Assembly: GCF_003324185.1 (NCBI RefSeq)
Contig: NZ_PXUP01000001.1
Coordinates: 186,001-250,000 of the forward strand
Direction of reading: 5' to 3'
Length of the DNA stretch: 64,000 bases
Origin: Faecalibacterium prausnitzii
GTDB taxonomy: Bacteria > Bacillota > Clostridia > Oscillospirales > Ruminococcaceae
In this document: positions 44,698 to 54,849 of the stretch, one piece after another
How the letters are laid out: the number at the start of each line of letters is the position of its first letter
Numbering within the stretch: position 1 is the first letter of the stretch
The notes under the pieces: model-generated
Databases searched by the model: none
Told to the model about the DNA's origin: nothing
Seen by the model: the letters and a program-made list of their open reading frames with translations, nothing else
Made by a program: the position numbers and the translations under genes

Positions 44698-45098
44698 TCA
44701 GTGCTTTGTCGCCGACCACCCGTGGCAGTACCGGAGCGACTCTCCCTCGTCCACAGTCCATGTGCCGGACTTGTATCCGCAGGAACCGCAGACCTGGTAA
44801 TACGTAGCATGCTGATAATAGACTTCGTCCGTCCCGTGGGGATAATGGATGCATTTTACTTCCTCCGGTCCGGTCTCAAACGTGTCTTTTTTGGGGTTAC
44901 GCGAGACATTTTCCCACAAGCGTCGCACTCACTGCTCCTGGCAGGAACCGGCTCTGCCTCCTCCAAGGCCTCCTCGGACGTGGAAGCCGCCGTTTCTTCC
45001 AATGGATCATCGTCATAGCTTTCTGCATCCGCAAAGCCCACCAGGCAAAGGGTCAGGGCCAAAACCATGGCCAGCAGGATCGGGGCGATCTTTTTCAT
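44698..45098 (-). pseudogene. Secreted Cys-rich protein, frameshifted
   Basis: The 5' frame encodes a signal peptide (MKKIAPILLAMVLALTLC) and an acidic linker ending in SECDACGK. The continuation (PKKDTFETGPEEVKCIHYPHG ... YYQVCGSCGYKSGTW) lies in another frame. Joining them at the TTTTCCC run (44909-44915) restores two CxxC pairs, probably a zinc ribbon, and about 130 residues. A one-base loss in a homopolymer, real or by sequencing error, explains it. The start has AGAGGAAG upstream. Confidence 0.65.
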
Positions 45099-45450
45099 AG
45101 AAAAGCACTTCCTCTCTTTCGGCATGTTGGTTTCTGTTTCTCGGAGAGTCCTCTCTAGCTTTAGAGTACCATACCGCTTTATTTTTTTCAACTATCATCT
45201 TATTTTTTGTGCTCATTTACATTTTCTCGGTCTTGTACCAAAGAGCTGTCTGCTGTGTTTTTTGCCCCACCGGGGTCGGGGGTCCCACCTTGCATCCCTG
45301 CTTGTCAAACTTTTATCAAAATGTCGGTTTTCTCCCGTCCCGCCTTATTTTTCACAGTCTGCGTCCCTGCAGGGCTTCGGGAATTTACTTAATGTGGGAA
45401 AGCTTGTTTATGAAATTTGTTTCTTTTTTGCAAACAGAACCTTCCATTTA
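45099..45450. other. Intergenic region with no recognised gene
   Basis: AT-rich leader region between the Cys-rich gene and the pckA promoter. Short frames here have no ribosome sites or recognisable products. Confidence 0.5.
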
Positions 45451-45478
45451 TTGCTTTTGAAAAGCTTTTGTGTATAAT
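45451..45478 (+). promoter_or_regulatory. Promoter of pckA
   Basis: TTGCTT (45451-45456), 16-bp spacer, TATAAT (45473-45478), leaving a leader of about 125 nt before the pckA ATG. Confidence 0.7.
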
Positions 45479-45608
45479 GATAGACAGGAGAATTTGCATT
45501 GCATCGTTTTGTGCTGTCTCCCCCTTATGCGGTGTCCGTACCATAAATGGCGCTGCATCTCCTACACAGAGTTATGTAAGGATCAAACGAAAGTAGAGGT
45601 ACGCAAAT

Positions 45609-47213
45609 ATGGCAAAGTTGGATCTTACCAAGTATGGCATCACCGGCACGACTGAAGTCGTGCACAACCCCTCCTACGAGCAGCTGTTCGCCGAGGAGAC
45701 CAATCCCGAGCTGGAAGGCTACGAGAAGGGTCAGGTCAGCGAGCTGGGTGCTGTGAACGTGATGACCGGCATCTACACCGGCCGTTCTCCCAAGGACAAG
45801 TTCATCGTGATGGACGAGAACTCCAAGGACACCGTGTGGTGGACCAGCGATGAGTACAAGAACGACAACCACCCCGCTTCCCAGGAGGCTTGGAAGGCTG
45901 TCAAGGAGATCGCTCAGAAGGAGCTGTCCAACAAGCGCCTGTACGTCGTGGATGCTTTCTGCGGCGCCAACAAGGATACCCGCATGGCAGTGCGTTTCAT
46001 CGTGGAAGTGGCCTGGCAGGCACACTTCGTTACCAATATGTTCATCCGTCCCACCGCTGAGGAGCTGGAGAACTTTGAGCCTGATTTCGTTGTTTACAAC
46101 GCTTCCAAGGCTAAGGTCGAGAACTACAAGGAGCTGGGCCTGAACTCCGAGACTGCTGTGCTGTTCAACATCACCAGCAAGGAGCAGGTCATCGTCAACA
46201 CCTGGTACGGCGGCGAGATGAAGAAGGGTATGTTCTCCATGATGAACTACTTCCTGCCGCTGAAGGGCATTGCTTCCATGCACTGCTCTGCCAACACCGA
46301 CAAGAACGGCGAGAACACCGCCATCTTCTTCGGTCTGTCTGGCACCGGCAAGACCACCCTGTCCACCGACCCCAAGCGTCTGCTGATCGGTGATGACGAG
46401 CACGGCTGGGACGACAACGGCGTGTTCAACTTCGAGGGCGGCTGCTACGCTAAGGTCATCAACCTGGATAAGGAGTCCGAGCCCGATATCTACAACGCCA
46501 TCAAGCGCAACGCTCTGCTGGAGAACGTCACTCTGGATGCCGAGGGTCACATCGACTTCGCTGACAAGTCTGTCACCGAGAACACCCGTGTGTCCTACCC
46601 CATCAACCACATCCAGAACATCGTGCGTCCCGTTTCTTCTGCTCCCGCAGCTAAGAACGTGATCTTCCTGTCTGCTGACGCCTTCGGCGTTCTGCCCCCG
46701 GTCTCCATCCTGACCCCGGAGCAGACCCAGTACTACTTCCTGTCCGGCTTTACCGCAAAGCTGGCAGGCACCGAGCGCGGCATCACCGAGCCCACCCCCA
46801 CCTTCTCCGCTTGCTTCGGTCAGGCTTTCCTGGAGTTGCACCCCACCAAGTACGCTGAGGAGCTGGTCAAGAAGATGAAGGCCAGCGGCGCAAAGGCTTA
46901 CCTGGTCAACACCGGCTGGAACGGCACCGGCAAGCGCATCTCCATCAAGGATACCCGCGGCATCATCGACGCGATCCTGAGCGGTGCTATCAACGAGGCT
47001 CCCACCAAGAAGATCCCCTACTTCGACTTTGAGGTTCCCACCGCTCTGCCCGGTGTTGACCCCGCCATCCTCGATCCCCGCGACACCTACGCAGATGCCG
47101 CTCAGTGGGAAGAGAAGGCAAAGGATCTGGCCGGCCGCTTCGTGAAGAACTTCGCCAAGTACGAGGGCAACGAGCACGGCAAGGCTCTGGTCTCCGCAGG
47201 CCCCCAGCTGTAA
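45609..47213 (+). CDS. pckA: Phosphoenolpyruvate carboxykinase (ATP)
   Basis: 534 residues. The P-loop [12 protein letters not shown], the upstream [12 protein letters not shown] and [12 protein letters not shown] blocks, and the C-terminal [17 protein letters not shown] are diagnostic. In fermenting gut Clostridia it usually fixes CO2 onto PEP to give oxaloacetate and ATP, or runs in reverse for gluconeogenesis. Codon use is strongly biased to C/G-ending and preferred codons, suggesting high expression. It is monocistronic with its own terminator. Confidence 0.97.
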   Translation: MAKLDLTKYGITGTTEVVHNPSYEQLFAEETNPELEGYEKGQVSELGAVNVMTGIYTGRSPKDKFIVMDENSKDTVWWTSDEYKNDNHPASQEAWKAVKEIAQKELSNKRLYVVDAFCGANKDTRMAVRFIVEVAWQAHFVTNMFIRPTAEELENFEPDFVVYNASKAKVENYKELGLNSETAVLFNITSKEQVIVNTWYGGEMKKGMFSMMNYFLPLKGIASMHCSANTDKNGENTAIFFGLSGTGKTTLSTDPKRLLIGDDEHGWDDNGVFNFEGGCYAKVINLDKESEPDIYNAIKRNALLENVTLDAEGHIDFADKSVTENTRVSYPINHIQNIVRPVSSAPAAKNVIFLSADAFGVLPPVSILTPEQTQYYFLSGFTAKLAGTERGITEPTPTFSACFGQAFLELHPTKYAEELVKKMKASGAKAYLVNTGWNGTGKRISIKDTRGIIDAILSGAINEAPTKKIPYFDFEVPTALPGVDPAILDPRDTYADAAQWEEKAKDLAGRFVKNFAKYEGNEHGKALVSAGPQL

Positions 47214-47253
47214 GCTGAATCCCGCATTTTTCTTCTGAACTCCATATAAAATA

Positions 47254-47298
47254 AGCGCCCGCCCCGTGGTTCTGCTCGAACCATAGGGCGGGCGCTTT
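47254..47298. terminator. Terminator of pckA
   Basis: AGCGCCCGCCC/GGGCGGGCGCT stem. The tail is T-rich on both strands. Confidence 0.8.
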
Positions 47299-47326
47299 GC
47301 TGTTTGCCTTTGTGTCCTTCCCCATG

Positions 47327-47368
47327 AAAAAAGGTACAGCGGAACGCCCGCAGGTGTTCCGCTGTACC
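47327..47368 (-). terminator. Terminator of trxA
   Basis: GGTACAGCGGAAC ... GTTCCGCTGTACC hairpin followed by six T residues on the minus strand. It shares its GAACGCCCGCAGGTGTTCC core with the nagB terminator. Confidence 0.85.
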
Positions 47369-47385
47369 ACATTCAAAACAATAAT

Positions 47386-47694
47386 TCAGCCCAGCAGCTC
47401 CAGCACACCGGCCTTGGGGCGGGCGCCCACAGCCTGACGCACCAGCTTGCCCTGCTCGAATACCAGCAGGGTGGGGATGCTCATTACCCCGAACTGCGCC
47501 GCCAGATCCGGCTGCTCGTCCACGTTCACCTTGCCCACCTTTACATCGGTGCGCTCTTCGGCTACTTCGTCCACCACGGGGCTCAGCATCCGGCAGGGAC
47601 CGCACCAGCTGGCCCAGAAGTCCAGCAGTACGGGCTTTTCGCTGTGGAGCACTTCCTGTGCAAAGTTTTCCTTGGTAATGTTGATGACTGCCAT
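47386..47694 (-). CDS. trxA: Thioredoxin
   Basis: 102 residues, the usual size, with the redox site WASWCGPCRM (Cys31, Cys34) and the cis-proline region MSIPTLLVF. It is a cytoplasmic disulfide reductant. GGAGGG precedes the ATG. Confidence 0.97.
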   Translation of the reverse strand: MAVINITKENFAQEVLHSEKPVLLDFWASWCGPCRMLSPVVDEVAEERTDVKVGKVNVDEQPDLAAQFGVMSIPTLLVFEQGKLVRQAVGARPKAGVLELLG

Positions 47695-47861
47695 ATTTTT
47701 TCCCTCCTGAATGGGTGTTGTGTTTTACTGACACCATCAGTATACCCCATACGCCGCCCGCTTTTCCGTGACCGGGTCACGCAGGCGCAAAAAAGCCCGG
47801 AGCAGGAAGAAAAAAGACTGCTCCGGGCGGGGGATGGTTCAGTTATTGTGCGGTGGGCTTA

Positions 47862-49913
47862 TCAAACACCGGCCACGCAGTTCTTGCCTGCAATGTAGCC
47901 GTAGTAGACGCACAGGCTGTGGCTGACGCCGCGCATGCAGATGGGGTACTCCACCGCATAGCGGCTGCCCTGCACGTTGCCGCAGACATACAGGCCCTTG
48001 ATGATGTCGCGCTTGGGGCTGGCGGGGTCTTCCTCGGTGAAGGTGTGGCAGTTCTCGTCGCTCTCCAGACCGCCCGCGCAGACCAGCATGGCAGTAGTGC
48101 CCCACTGGCAGGCGTAGTACGGGGGATTTTCCAGTGCGAACATCCGGCTTGCGGGCTTGCCGAAGTCGTCATCGGAGCCGGCCTTGGCCAGCTCGTTGTA
48201 GCGCCGGATAGAGGCCAGTGCGGTGTCCAGTGCCTCGCCCTCGTAGCCGCACTGGGTCAGCAGCTCCTCCAGCGTGTCGGCCTTGAACTGGTAAGCCTCG
48301 GCCTTGGCGCTGATCTTGGTGTACTGACGGTCCGTGTAGTTGGGGTTGGACTCATCCTCGTCCTCCGGGATGATATAGCACAGGCCGCCGTGGTTGGCCG
48401 GCATATAGGGGATCTGCTCGCCCCACTTGGCGTCGTACAGCTGGAAGGAAGTGCACTCCGGCTGCAGCTCGATCTGGTTTTCCAGCTGCTGGCCGGGGAT
48501 GCACTCGTTCATAAAGCGCTCGCCGCGCTTGTTGAGCTGCAGGAAGGGGGTAATGCCCATACCGCTGCCCATGTGGTGGGTTATAGGTGCGTGGTGATCC
48601 TGCACCTTTGCGCCGATCCATGCGCCCATGCGCAGGCCGTCGCCGGTCTCCACAGAGTTGCCCTCCACGTCTACGCCCAGCATACCCATGGCACCCATGT
48701 TCATGATCTGCTTCTCCACCACCTCGGGGGCAAAGTGCTTCATGATCTTCTCATCGCCGGAGTTGTCACCGGTGGCAAGGATCACGCCCTTGGCAGCGTT
48801 GAGCTGGATGTACTTATTGCCGTTCTGTGCATCGCGGATGATCACGCCGGTCACGCGGCCGTCGCCGTCCTTGAGCAGCTTGGTGCCAAAGCAGCCGTAG
48901 AAGGTCTTGGCACCGGCCTCGATGGCCTTGTTCAGGTTGGCTTCCACCACAAAGCCTTGCTGATCCTTGCGGGAGGAGCGGAATTCCATGCTGGAGGGGA
49001 AGGTGGGGAACTCTTCGTTGCGGTAGTCGTAGTGCTCGGGCTGCGGCCATGCCAGCGGCACCAGAATGCCCTTGTCGAACTGCTCCTGCGTGACCACCTG
49101 ACGGGTGGTGTCGCAGATGGTCAGCTCAGGATAAGCCTCGATGAACCAATCCATGACCTCGTGTGCATGGCTGGCCCACTTTTTCAGGATGGGGCGCTTG
49201 TTGCGGAAGGTGCACTCGCGCATCAGGCGGTCGACCACCACATCCTCGTCCACAATGTTCTCGCGGCCCCAGCGCTTGTTCAGGCTGCCGTTCAGCAGAG
49301 CGTACTCGCCGCTGCGGCAGTTGAAGGAGGCGCTCTTCTCCACAATAGCGACCTTTGCGCCCTCCTCGGCGGCGGCGCGGGCAGCGCAGATGCCGGACAG
49401 ACCGGCACCGATGACGACCACATCAAAGTCCTGCGTCTCGGAAGCCTGCACATCCGGCTCCTCACCCAGCCAGTCCTCGCCGGAATCAGCAGTCTGCTCT
49501 GCGGCAGGGGTCTCGGTCTTTACGCCCATGGCCTGCTCGATGCAGCTGGCGGCAGCTTTCTTGACGGCGTTGGTGGTGACGGTAGCGCCGGAGATGTTGT
49601 CGATTTCGGCATTCTGTGCTTCCATCAGCGCCTCCTGCAGGGTGGGGGCAGCCACGCCGCCGATGCTCTCGGTCTCGTTGGAGGTATCCACCACCACATC
49701 GGTGATAGCAGTGGCGCTGAAGGTCATGGTCACCTTCACCTCGCCGATGCCGGTAGCAGTGCCGGTGTAGGTGCCGGGGGTGTAGATAGCGTCTGCTACG
49801 CTGCCGGAAGAAGCGCTGCTGCCGTTGCAGGCAGCCAGAGCGCCTGCGGTGACGCCGCTCATGGCGGCGGCAGCGGCAACCTTCAGAAAGCCCTTACGAG
49901 AGATCTTTTCCAT
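47862..49913 (-). CDS. Lipoprotein FAD/FMN-dependent reductase (fumarate/urocanate reductase-like)
   Basis: 683 residues. The signal peptide (SRKGFLKVAAAAAMSGVTAGALAAC) ends in a lipobox. The FMN-binding domain has the flavinylation motif SGATVT, and the FAD domain begins DVVVIGAGLSGICAARAA. Such exported flavoproteins reduce C=C bonds of fumarate, urocanate or other acrylates as an electron sink; the substrate here is not determinable. I chose ATG 49913 with AAGGAG upstream. A LysR gene is divergent and probably controls it. Confidence 0.88.
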   Translation of the reverse strand: MEKISRKGFLKVAAAAAMSGVTAGALAACNGSSASSGSVADAIYTPGTYTGTATGIGEVKVTMTFSATAITDVVVDTSNETESIGGVAAPTLQEALMEAQNAEIDNISGATVTTNAVKKAAASCIEQAMGVKTETPAAEQTADSGEDWLGEEPDVQASETQDFDVVVIGAGLSGICAARAAAEEGAKVAIVEKSASFNCRSGEYALLNGSLNKRWGRENIVDEDVVVDRLMRECTFRNKRPILKKWASHAHEVMDWFIEAYPELTICDTTRQVVTQEQFDKGILVPLAWPQPEHYDYRNEEFPTFPSSMEFRSSRKDQQGFVVEANLNKAIEAGAKTFYGCFGTKLLKDGDGRVTGVIIRDAQNGNKYIQLNAAKGVILATGDNSGDEKIMKHFAPEVVEKQIMNMGAMGMLGVDVEGNSVETGDGLRMGAWIGAKVQDHHAPITHHMGSGMGITPFLQLNKRGERFMNECIPGQQLENQIELQPECTSFQLYDAKWGEQIPYMPANHGGLCYIIPEDEDESNPNYTDRQYTKISAKAEAYQFKADTLEELLTQCGYEGEALDTALASIRRYNELAKAGSDDDFGKPASRMFALENPPYYACQWGTTAMLVCAGGLESDENCHTFTEEDPASPKRDIIKGLYVCGNVQGSRYAVEYPICMRGVSHSLCVYYGYIAGKNCVAGV

Positions 49914-50106
49914 CTTGTTTCTCCTTTTTTGTGTTCCTTCTTTTTTCGTGTGTGCGGGATTTTTTGTCCCTGTCCTCAGATAGTATAAAATATAACGAAC
50001 CAAAAGAGAAACAAAAGATTTTTGCAAGCGTGATAAAAAACGTTTATAACTCCGGCGTTCTATGGTATACTGATGATATAAATCAGAGAAAGGAGAAGCC
50101 CCAGCC

Positions 50107-50994
50107 ATGAACGACCATCAGCTGCTGTGTTTTTTGACCGTGCAGCGCATACTGAACTTTACCGCCGCCGCAAAGGAGCTGTACTGCACCCAACCCGCAC
50201 TCAGCTACCAGATCCGCAGTCTGGAAAAAGAGCTGGATCTGACGCTGTTCGAGCGCAGCACCACCCGTGTGGTGCTGACGGCGGCAGGCCGCGCCTTTGT
50301 GCCTCACGCAGAGCAGCTGTACCGGGGCATCCTGAACGCCCGCACCGCGCTGAAGGGCTTTTCTGCCGGGCACACCCTCACCCTGCGCCTGCCGCCGGTG
50401 CTGCTGCAGCACGACCCCATCTACCCGGTGCTGATGGAGCGGCTGCACACCGTGCTGCCCGGGCACGAGTTCCGGGTGGACACCGCCCCGCCGCGGATGA
50501 ACGCCCATCTGATGCTCTGCACCGAGGCGGACGCCGCCGTGGTCCTGCCCTTCGGGTCGGCGCAGCCGGAGGTGGAGCGTACCCCCATCATGCACAACAC
50601 CTTTTATCTGGCGCTCGCGCCGGAACATCCGCTTTACCCCCGCGAGAGCCTGCAGCTGGCAGACCTTGCAGGACAGCGGGTGTACTACGAGCCGCTGTAT
50701 CAGGAGATTGTGGACTATGCAGGCGTCCAGCCCGGAATGCCGTTTTCCACCATGGAATGGCGCAGCGTGGAAAACTACGCCCATGTCTACACCGAGCTGC
50801 TGGCCGGGCGCGGGATGTTTTTGTTCCCCATGCGATACTCTGCCTACCCGGCAGCGTGGTACCGGCAGGTATGGCTGCCCCTGCCGGACACCGTTCTGCT
50901 GACCTTGCGGGACGATCCCCGCCCGGAGATTGCCACCCTGCGCCGGGTGTTCACCGAGGTTTACGGAGAGAGGATAAAAGCATTGATCCCATAA
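50107..50994 (+). CDS. LysR-type transcriptional regulator
   Basis: 295 residues: an N-terminal helix-turn-helix (FTAAAKELYCTQPALSYQIRSLEKELDLTLFER) and a C-terminal effector domain of normal length. It is transcribed divergently from the flavoprotein reductase across 190 bp that contain TATACT-like boxes in both directions. That arrangement is typical of a LysR protein controlling its neighbour (inference). Confidence 0.93.
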   Translation: MNDHQLLCFLTVQRILNFTAAAKELYCTQPALSYQIRSLEKELDLTLFERSTTRVVLTAAGRAFVPHAEQLYRGILNARTALKGFSAGHTLTLRLPPVLLQHDPIYPVLMERLHTVLPGHEFRVDTAPPRMNAHLMLCTEADAAVVLPFGSAQPEVERTPIMHNTFYLALAPEHPLYPRESLQLADLAGQRVYYEPLYQEIVDYAGVQPGMPFSTMEWRSVENYAHVYTELLAGRGMFLFPMRYSAYPAAWYRQVWLPLPDTVLLTLRDDPRPEIATLRRVFTEVYGERIKALIP

Positions 50995-51026
50995 AAAACG
51001 GAACGTCTGCAGCCGTTCCGTTTTTT
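50994..51026 (+). terminator. Terminator of the LysR gene
   Basis: AACGGAACG/CCGTTCCGTT hairpin followed by six T residues. Confidence 0.8.
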
Positions 51027-51053
51027 ATCTCTCCCAGTTTTTTCTGGACACAA

Positions 51054-51090
51054 AACAGCCGCTCCGGGCGCACCCGGAGCGGCTGTTTTT
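51054..51090. terminator. Bidirectional terminator
   Basis: AACAGCCGCTCCGGG/CCCGGAGCGGCTGTT perfect stem with a 4-nt loop and T runs on both strands. It lies downstream of both LysR and the GntP operon. Confidence 0.85.
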
Positions 51091-51164
51091 GAAGGAGGTA
51101 ACGAGGTAAATGAATAAGGAGATCTCCCAACGCTTATCCCGGGGTGCAGGCCCCGGACAGGCGC

Positions 51165-52520
51165 TCAGGCAAAGAAGGAGATGATGAGGGCTACCAGGAA
51201 GCCCACGCCGCCGACCAGCGTTTCCATGATGGTCCAGGTCTTGAGGGTGGTCTTTTCGTCCATACCCACAAGGCTCTTCACCAGCCAGAAGCCGGAGTCG
51301 TTGAAGTGGGAGCAGACGGTGGAGCCGCCTGCAATGGCAGCGGTGACACAGGCAAGGTACAGCGGGCTCAGCGCGCTGAGGCCGGGCATGGCGGAGATGA
51401 TGCCTGCTGCCATGGTCATAGCCACGGTAGCGGAACCCACCGAGATGCGCACCAGAGCAGCCACGATGAAGGCTACCAGAACCAGCGGCAGGCTGGCGTT
51501 TGCCACGGCGTTGCCGATGACATCGCCCAGACCGGAGTTCTGCAGCATATAGCGCAGCACGCCGCCGCAGGCAGTGACCAGCAGGATCATACCGGTGGGC
51601 TCCAGAGACTTGGTCATGATCTTTTCCAGCTGGGCGTTAGTGTAGCCGTGGCGGGTGCCCAGCAGGTACATAGCAGCGATGGTAGCCAGCAGCAGCGCCA
51701 TGAAGGGCTCGCCGAGGAAGGCCAGAACGGGCTGGATGCCTGCCAGTGCGGGCACTACCTTTGCCACGGAGTTTGCGATGATGAGCAGCAGCGGGATCAT
51801 GATGATGCCCACGATGGTGCCAAACTTGGGCAGCTTGCTCTCGTCAATGTCTGCCTGCTGTGCAACGTGCTCGGGGACTTCAACCATGTACTTTTTGCCG
51901 CAGATGCTGCCCCAGATGGGACCGGCGGCGATCATGGCAAAGATGCCGCAGAAGATGCCGACGAGGATGACCCAGCCAAGGTCAACGCCCAGCATGGTAG
52001 CCACCAGAACGGGACCCGGCGTGGGCGGGATGAAGGCGTGGCCGACCGCCAGACCGGCCAGCAGGGGGATGACGTAGTACAGTACGGAGCGCTTGGTGCG
52101 CTTTGCCAGAGAGAAGGCCAGCGGAATGAGGATGATAAGTCCTGCATCAAAGAACACCGGCATGGCCACCACCAGACCCGTGATGCCCAGTGCCCACGCG
52201 GCCTTTTCGTCACCGAACTTCCGCACCATGGTCACAGCCAAGGTCTGTGCGCCGCCGGATTCTTCCAGAATGGCGCCGAACATGGAGCCCAGACCCACCA
52301 GAAGAGCGATGCCCTTTAAGGTGTTGCCGATGCCCTCGTTCACCGAGCCGATGATGTCGGACAGAGGCATACCGGCCATCAGGCCGATGCCCACCGCACC
52401 GATCAGGATGGAGATCATGGCGTGTACCTTGAACTTGATAATGAGAATGAGCAATAGGATCAGGCCTGCCACGGCAGCAAAAACCAGCCGTGCCGCATCG
52501 GGTGTTGCAACTGCTGTCAT
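51165..52520 (-). CDS. gntP: GntP-family gluconate/sugar-acid permease
   Basis: 451 residues with 12 or more membrane helices. Family blocks visible include FIPPTPGPVLVATMLGVDLG, ITACGGV-like VTACGGVLRYML, and SVGSATVAMTMAAGI. It is a proton symporter for gluconate or a related sugar acid. GGAGG precedes the ATG. It is encoded just downstream of a sugar-acid dehydratase gene and probably co-transcribed. Confidence 0.92.
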   Translation of the reverse strand: MTAVATPDAARLVFAAVAGLILLLILIIKFKVHAMISILIGAVGIGLMAGMPLSDIIGSVNEGIGNTLKGIALLVGLGSMFGAILEESGGAQTLAVTMVRKFGDEKAAWALGITGLVVAMPVFFDAGLIILIPLAFSLAKRTKRSVLYYVIPLLAGLAVGHAFIPPTPGPVLVATMLGVDLGWVILVGIFCGIFAMIAAGPIWGSICGKKYMVEVPEHVAQQADIDESKLPKFGTIVGIIMIPLLLIIANSVAKVVPALAGIQPVLAFLGEPFMALLLATIAAMYLLGTRHGYTNAQLEKIMTKSLEPTGMILLVTACGGVLRYMLQNSGLGDVIGNAVANASLPLVLVAFIVAALVRISVGSATVAMTMAAGIISAMPGLSALSPLYLACVTAAIAGGSTVCSHFNDSGFWLVKSLVGMDEKTTLKTWTIMETLVGGVGFLVALIISFFA

Positions 52521-52618
52521 AGAAATTTCCTCCGTTTCGTGATTTTTGGTTGCACTTATCCAAGCCGTCCGGCAAAACCCGCCGGACAGTTTACTTTCTG
52601 TTGTTTATGCGGAGTAGT

Positions 52619-54406
52619 TTACTCCATGTATGCACCCTTCATGGGGCTGACGGCGTGCTGAGAGTAGAGTTTCAGCAGACCCTTGGTGTACTTGGGAGCC
52701 TTGGGCTTCCAATTGGCGCGGCGCTCGGCAAGGATGGCGTCCATCTCTTCGGGGGTCTTGGGCTCGCCCTTCACGCCCACGATGGCCAGCTTGCGGTTAT
52801 GCACGTCGATCTGGATCAGGTCGTCCGGCTCTACCAGTGCGATGGGGCCGCCCACGGCAGCCTCCGGGCTGACATGGCCGATGACCGGGCCGCGGCTTGC
52901 GCCGGAGAAGCGTCCGTCGGTGATCAGGGCTACGCTGGAAGCCAGCTTCGGGTCGGCGCAGATGGCCTCGCCGGTGTAGAACATCTCGGGCATACCGCTG
53001 CCGCGCGGGCCCTCATACCGGATGAAGATGGCGTCGCCGGGCTTCACCTCGCCGTGCAGCACAGCGGAGATGCACGCCTCCTCGCTGTCGTAGGGCTTGG
53101 CGCGCAGGGTAGCTTCAAACATATTCTTGGGGCAGGCGGTGTGCTTGATGACGCAGCCCTCCGGGGCAAGGTTGCCCTTCAGGATGGCGATGCTGCCGTC
53201 GGTGCCCTTGGCGTTGTCAAAGCTGTGGATGATGTCCTCGCGGCTGACCGGGCGGGCAAAACCGGCGGTCTTTTCCGCCAGAATGGCGTCGCAGTGCTGG
53301 TAGAAGCCGTTCTTCTTTAGCTCCTCCAGATTCTCGCCCAGCGTCTTGCCGGTGACGGTCATCACATCCAGATGCAGCATGGACTTGATCTCCTCCATCA
53401 CCCGGGGCACGCCGCCTGCGTAGTAGAAGTACTGTGCGGGCCAATCGCCGGAGGGGCGGATGTTCAGCAGGTAGTGTGCGCCGCGATGCATCCGGTCAAA
53501 GGTGTCGGCGTCGATCTCAATGCCGAACTCATGCGCGATGGCGGGCAGGTGCATGGTGGCGTTGGTGGAGCCGGAGATGGCGGCGTGCACCATGATGGCG
53601 TTCTCAAAGCTCTTCTTGGTCACGATATCCTTGGCGGTGATGCCCTTCTTGACCAGCTCCATCAGCTGCTTGCCGGCATCGTAGGCGGCCTGCTTCAGCT
53701 CCGGGGCGGTGGCGGGCATCAGGGCGGTGCCCGGCAGCATCAGGCCCAGTGCCTCGGCCATGATCTGCATGGTGGAGGCGGTGCCCATAAAGGAGCAGGC
53801 ACCGCAGCTGGGGCAGGCGTTGTGTTTGTAGTAATCCAGCTGGCTGTTGGGGATGACGCCGGTCTTTTCCCATGCGTCGAACTTGCCGATCTGCTCCAGC
53901 GTCAGCAACTCGTTGATGGCGCAGGCGGGGTCGTTGACCACATACTCCTTGGGCAGGGTGTGGGCTTCCATGACGCCGCCGGTGACCACGATGGCGCTCA
54001 TGTCCTTCAAACGGCCGATGCTCATGAGCATGGCGGGCACGGACTTGTCGCAGCTGGCGATGAACACACCGCCGTCATAGACGCTGGCGTTGGCCTGTGC
54101 TTCCACCAGATTCACAATGGCGTCACGGTGGGGCAGCGAGTAGTTGATGCCGTCATGACCCTGTGCGATGCCATCGCACATATCGGTGGCAAAGTAGCGG
54201 GCAGCCTTGCCGCCGTTGTCGTTGACCGCCTGCACAGCCTCCTTGACGAACTGATCCAGATGGGCGCTGCCGGGGTGGCTGTCGCCGAAGGTGCTCTCCA
54301 CCATGATCTGGGGCTTGGAAAGGTCCTCGACCTTCCAGCCCATACCCATTTTCAGGGGGTCGTTCTCGGGTGCTAAAGTGCGGACTTCCTGTGAACGCAA
54401 CTCCAT
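52619..54406 (-). CDS. IlvD/Edd-family dehydratase (sugar-acid dehydratase)
   Basis: 595 residues. Iron-sulfur ligands are visible in ATDMCDGIAQGHDGI, ASCDKSVPAM and CPSCGACSFMGTA, and the C-terminal substrate block is TDGRFSGASRGP. The family includes dihydroxy-acid, phosphogluconate and aldonate dehydratases. The GntP permease and FadR-type regulator next door favour an aldonate such as gluconate or xylonate. I chose ATG 54406 by spacing to GGAGG. Confidence 0.9.
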   Translation of the reverse strand: MELRSQEVRTLAPENDPLKMGMGWKVEDLSKPQIMVESTFGDSHPGSAHLDQFVKEAVQAVNDNGGKAARYFATDMCDGIAQGHDGINYSLPHRDAIVNLVEAQANASVYDGGVFIASCDKSVPAMLMSIGRLKDMSAIVVTGGVMEAHTLPKEYVVNDPACAINELLTLEQIGKFDAWEKTGVIPNSQLDYYKHNACPSCGACSFMGTASTMQIMAEALGLMLPGTALMPATAPELKQAAYDAGKQLMELVKKGITAKDIVTKKSFENAIMVHAAISGSTNATMHLPAIAHEFGIEIDADTFDRMHRGAHYLLNIRPSGDWPAQYFYYAGGVPRVMEEIKSMLHLDVMTVTGKTLGENLEELKKNGFYQHCDAILAEKTAGFARPVSREDIIHSFDNAKGTDGSIAILKGNLAPEGCVIKHTACPKNMFEATLRAKPYDSEEACISAVLHGEVKPGDAIFIRYEGPRGSGMPEMFYTGEAICADPKLASSVALITDGRFSGASRGPVIGHVSPEAAVGGPIALVEPDDLIQIDVHNRKLAIVGVKGEPKTPEEMDAILAERRANWKPKAPKYTKGLLKLYSQHAVSPMKGAYME

Positions 54407-54468
54407 ATTCATTACCTCCAAATACTGCTTGCTTCCGTCCTTTTTCTGCGGGACCTTTTTGTGGCTTT

Positions 54469-54520
54469 ATTGTAAATCCGCAGACGTCTCTTTGCAAGTT
54501 GTCACGGGTATGTCCTACTT
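54469..54520 (-). promoter_or_regulatory. Promoter of the dehydratase-permease unit and possible operator
   Basis: Minus-strand TTGCAA (54492-54497), 17-bp spacer, TACAAT (54469-54474). An imperfect dyad AAGTTGTC/GTCCTACTT lies directly upstream (54496-54520), and a perfect TCATC-T-GATGA palindrome sits at 54627-54637. Either could bind the FadR-type regulator (inference). No gene lies in 54407-54849. Confidence 0.6.
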
Positions 54521-54742
54521 TTTGTGCAAAAACTCTGGGATACATCATGCACACTGCCCAAATCCGGGCGAATTTTGCCCAAAATCGGCCGTCAAAGCTG
54601 CTTTTGGCAAAAACGCGGGAGAAAAATCATCTGATGACTTTGGGAGGGACTCTCTCAGTCAAAGCCTTTCCGGCAGCGCCGCGCTTTCGTAGAAAGCGGC
54701 GCTGCAGCTGCCGCTTCCCTTCACGACCCCACCCGTGAAAAT

Positions 54743-54780
54743 GCAATGCCGGAGCGTCCGCAGACGCTCCGGCATTGCTC
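54743..54780 (-). terminator. Terminator of the FadR-type regulator gene
   Basis: GCAATGCCGGAGCGT/ACGCTCCGGCATTGC stem followed by ATTTTC on the minus strand. Confidence 0.75.
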
Positions 54781-54849
54781 TATAAAAAATATTTTTCCGC
54801 TGATTATGCGCAGAGCAAAGCGGAGCGCATTTTCAATCAGTTTTGTGTA

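Noticed and set aside
44905-44920. Programmed -1 frameshift in the Cys-rich gene
   Set aside because: The GGGAAAA run is not positioned as X XXY YYZ in the zero frame and no obvious downstream stimulator is seen. A simple one-base indel is more likely.
47853-49988. A 711-codon open frame on the plus strand
   Set aside because: It is the antisense of the FAD/FMN reductase gene. Its composition (Leu, Val, Gly, His-rich) is a codon-bias shadow with no recognisable domain.
53372-54376. A 334-codon plus-strand frame
   Set aside because: It is antisense to the IlvD/Edd dehydratase and shows no family features.
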